From JACPDI01 sp035463475 (GTDB lineage: Bacteria; Acidobacteriota; Vicinamibacteria; Vicinamibacterales; 2-12-FULL-66-21), in NCBI GenBank assembly GCA_035463475.1, contig DATHTE010000123.1, positions 124,001-188,000 of the forward strand: DNA of 64,000 bases, given 5' to 3'. Below the pieces are notes generated by a model. It did not search any database and was not told where the DNA came from. It saw only the letters and a list, made by a program, of their open reading frames with translations. Both the position numbers and the translations under genes were made by a program. Shown here one piece after another: positions 62,294-64,000 of this stretch (within the stretch, counting starts at the first letter, position 1; each line of letters starts with the position of its first letter).

Positions 62294-63184
62294 TCAGTCG
62301 GGGTTGATGTAGCGATAGAGCAGTCGAATGAGCGTGTAGGCGCGCGGCAGGTTGTCAACGGTGAAGCTGACCGTGTCGGGCGCCGGGCGCTGCATGCCCG
62401 GCAGGTTCTCCGCGATCTGCGGGATGAGCGTCTCGCGGAAACGCACCTCCACCGTGTAGCTCGCCTCGCGGCGCGGCGCGAACCGCCGCGCCCTGGCGAC
62501 CCCCTCGCCAGCCGCCGCCGCGATGTCGCGGTGCACGTCGGCGAACGGCCGCAACTCGACCGCGCGCGTGTTGATCGCGCGCTTCACGGTGACGCCGCGG
62601 GCGTCGGTTGCCACCGCGGTGACCTGCTTGACCGCGACATCGTCGCCGGTGACGAGCACCACCGGTACTCCGTACCACCCGGCGACCATGGTGTTCAGGC
62701 CGCCTTCGCCGAGCGATTGGCCATTCACGCGCACGTCGGCGACGACACCGCTCCCGGTATGCGCGAAGAGCCCGACGGGACTCCCCGCCTGCGCGTGATA
62801 CCCGACGAACATGGCGGCGTCGAACGTCTCGTCGAGCCCTTCCATCATCCCCGACTTCTTGAAGGAGTGGCTGATCAGGCGGACGCCCGGCTCCAGGTCC
62901 TCGAGTCGCAGGTTGCGCATGCTCCCGTGCGAGTCGTTCACGACGATGTCCGTGGCGCCCCCCGTTCGCGCGCCGCGGATCGCCGCGTTCACGTCGTCGG
63001 CCATCATCTTCCGCGATCGGCCGTACTCCGCGCCGGTTGCCGAGACTTGTTCGGGCCCCGAGATGCCGCTGATCCCTTCGAGATCAACGGAGATGAACAC
63101 CTTCTTCCCGGGCTGCGCGATCACACCCGCGCCGCCGAGGGCGAGCAGCGCGGCCGCCGCCGCACGTATGAGCTGTGTCTGCAT
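62294..63184 (-). CDS. Secreted M55 D-aminopeptidase (DppA family)
   Basis: A 296-residue precursor with signal LIRAAAAALLALGGAGVIAQ. The mature protein starts KKVFISVDLEGISGIS, the zinc-binding start of M55 peptidases; VVNDSHGSMRNL and FVGYHAQAGSPVGLFAHTGSG supply other metal and active-site residues. The family forms decameric D-aminopeptidases acting on D-amino-acid peptides such as those from peptidoglycan. The gene is convergent with the radical SAM gene, only 16 bases apart. Confidence 0.9.
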   Translation of the reverse strand: MQTQLIRAAAAALLALGGAGVIAQPGKKVFISVDLEGISGISGPEQVSATGAEYGRSRKMMADDVNAAIRGARTGGATDIVVNDSHGSMRNLRLEDLEPGVRLISHSFKKSGMMEGLDETFDAAMFVGYHAQAGSPVGLFAHTGSGVVADVRVNGQSLGEGGLNTMVAGWYGVPVVLVTGDDVAVKQVTAVATDARGVTVKRAINTRAVELRPFADVHRDIAAAAGEGVARARRFAPRREASYTVEVRFRETLIPQIAENLPGMQRPAPDTVSFTVDNLPRAYTLIRLLYRYINPD

Positions 63185-63222
63185 GGTTCGCGCGCCATTC
63201 TACGCCAGGGGCGCGAATCGCG

Positions 63223-63252
63223 TTGACAGGTACGAAGACCGCCCCATACCAT
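63223..63252 (+). promoter_or_regulatory. Sigma-70-like promoter for the SRPBCC gene
   Basis: TTGACA (63223-63228) and TACCAT (63247-63252) are separated by 18 bases. It resembles the promoter at 21632 in having a perfect -35 and a TACNAT -10. Transcription would start near 63259, about 34 bases before the TTG start. Confidence 0.5.
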
Positions 63253-63292
63253 AGGCCCCGGCCCGGCCAAAACTTCCACTTGGATTCGCGCT

Positions 63293-63733
63293 TTGCCTTC
63301 GCGTACCAACGCGGCCCGTCGCGTCAAGACCATCACTCAGAAGTTCGTCGTGCCGGCCAGCCCCGACGAGGCGTACGACGCCCTCGTCAATCCGCGGATC
63401 CACTCGGCCTTCACAGGGGCGGCGGCCACGGGCGCCGCGCGGGTCGGCGGCAGGTTCACGGCGTGGGACGGGTACATCTCGGGCGTCCACCGCGAGCTCG
63501 TGAAGGGACGCAGGATCGTGCAGGACTGGCGGACCACCGAATGGCCCGAAGGGGCGCAGCCTTCCCGTGTCGAGTTTTCGTTCAAGGCGGTCAAGGGGGG
63601 CACCGAGATCCGGATGGTGCACTCGAACGTGCCGGCCGAACAGGCGGAGTCGTACCGCCAGGGCTGGATCGATTCCTACTGGACGCCTCTTGCGGCGTAC
63701 TTCGGGGAAGGGAAACGTTCCGCGCGCCGCTGA
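63293..63733 (+). CDS. SRPBCC (AHSA1-like) small-molecule-binding protein
   Basis: A 146-residue protein from a TTG, chosen because the fold's first strand (ITQKFVVPASPDEAYDAL) starts 13 residues later and no ATG is available. Further family marks are FTGAAATGAARVGGRFTAWDG and QDWRTTEWPEGAQPS, then a long C-terminal helix (QAESYRQGWIDSYWTPLAAY). AHSA1-like proteins have a hydrophobic pocket; the ligand is unknown. Confidence 0.8.
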   Translation: MPSRTNAARRVKTITQKFVVPASPDEAYDALVNPRIHSAFTGAAATGAARVGGRFTAWDGYISGVHRELVKGRRIVQDWRTTEWPEGAQPSRVEFSFKAVKGGTEIRMVHSNVPAEQAESYRQGWIDSYWTPLAAYFGEGKRSARR

Positions 63734-63762
63734 GCGTCGCGGAAACCGCAATGGAGAGACCG

Positions 63763-64000
63763 ATGCGTCATTGTTCAACCATGTTGGGGCTTGTCTGCTG
63801 TTTCATGTTGCTGGCGGCGCCGGCCGCCGCGCAGGGGCACCTGCTGCATGGCGTGGGGCCGGTGAACAGCTCGATGGGCGGCGCCGGCGTCGCCGTTCCG
63901 ATTGAGGCGGTAGGAGCGCTCCACGAGAACCCGGCGCTCATCGCGAAAGCCAAGGGCAACCAGGTCACCTTCGCGTCGGAGTTCTTCAAGGACGGGCTGC
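63763..64000 (+). CDS. FadL/OmpP1-type outer-membrane transporter, N-terminal part
   Basis: The window ends after about 79 codons. The ATG at 63763 follows GGAGAG; an in-frame ATG four codons upstream is less likely. Signal LGLVCCFMLLAAPAAAQ, then GHLLHGVGPVNSSMGGAG and NPALIAKAKGNQVTFASEFF. It is closely related to the protein at 21775 over the whole visible part, so the genome holds at least two such transporters. Confidence 0.82.
   Translation, partial: MRHCSTMLGLVCCFMLLAAPAAAQGHLLHGVGPVNSSMGGAGVAVPIEAVGALHENPALIAKAKGNQVTFASEFFKDGL

Overview
The window is GC-rich chromosomal DNA, densely coding, with many ATGA/GTGA stop-start overlaps and frequent GTG/TTG starts. The gene content (seven VCBS/FG-GAP plus ASPIC/UnbV proteins, multiheme cytochromes, an MtrB/PioB barrel, a split ACIII/Qrc-like molybdo-iron-sulfur complex, paired ABC1/UbiB kinases) fits a soil or sediment Acidobacteriota, most likely of the Vicinamibacteria type. 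That placement is inference from gene families; no rRNA or tRNA gene was seen. I also recognised no insertion sequence, phage gene or CRISPR array.

Layout. 1-5119: end of a carotenoid oxygenase, a DinB-like protein, a DUF1702-like protein and an ABC importer with two permeases and one ATPase but no binding protein. 5135-5431: an imperfect inverted repeat around an 8-bp tandem repeat. 5445-8299: ClC channel and a divergent alginate-export-like barrel. 8348-16967 (minus) and 17123-21058 (plus): two divergent operons around a palindrome-bearing intergenic region. Each holds a redoxin plus a cytoplasmic-looking UnbV protein. The minus operon adds ABC1/UbiB, a degenerate ABC1 paralogue, a TSUP exporter and an FAD oxidase; the plus operon adds an unknown 339-aa protein. 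21065-24047: MaoC, FadL-like barrel, DUF1059 and a secreted protein.

24239-38560 (plus) is one tightly packed operon: five UnbV proteins, a TPR protein and a membrane-anchored pentaheme-TPR cytochrome. It converges on the minus-strand operon 49431-38781, which encodes a small membrane protein, a cyclic-nucleotide-like domain, a pentaheme cytochrome, Mo-bisPGD, four-cluster Fe-S and NrfD subunits, a four-domain cytochrome c, an MtrA/DmsE-type decaheme, an MtrB/PioB barrel and a monoheme cytochrome. This reads as an inner-membrane quinone-linked complex joined to an outer-membrane electron conduit. A sigma-54 promoter-like site lies before its first gene, and an NtrC-type activator with a diheme sensor kinase lies just upstream. 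About 27 CXXCH motifs fall between 34.0 and 52.9 kb.

53042-58522 (minus) links a cNMP-binding patatin, a class III cyclase, an 82-codon remnant of a molybdoenzyme C terminus and an amidase. 58658-64000 holds a phosphoesterase, a Pro-rich membrane protein, an orphan ParA, a B12/radical-SAM protein, an M55 peptidase, an SRPBCC protein and the start of a second FadL-like barrel paralogous to the one at 21775.
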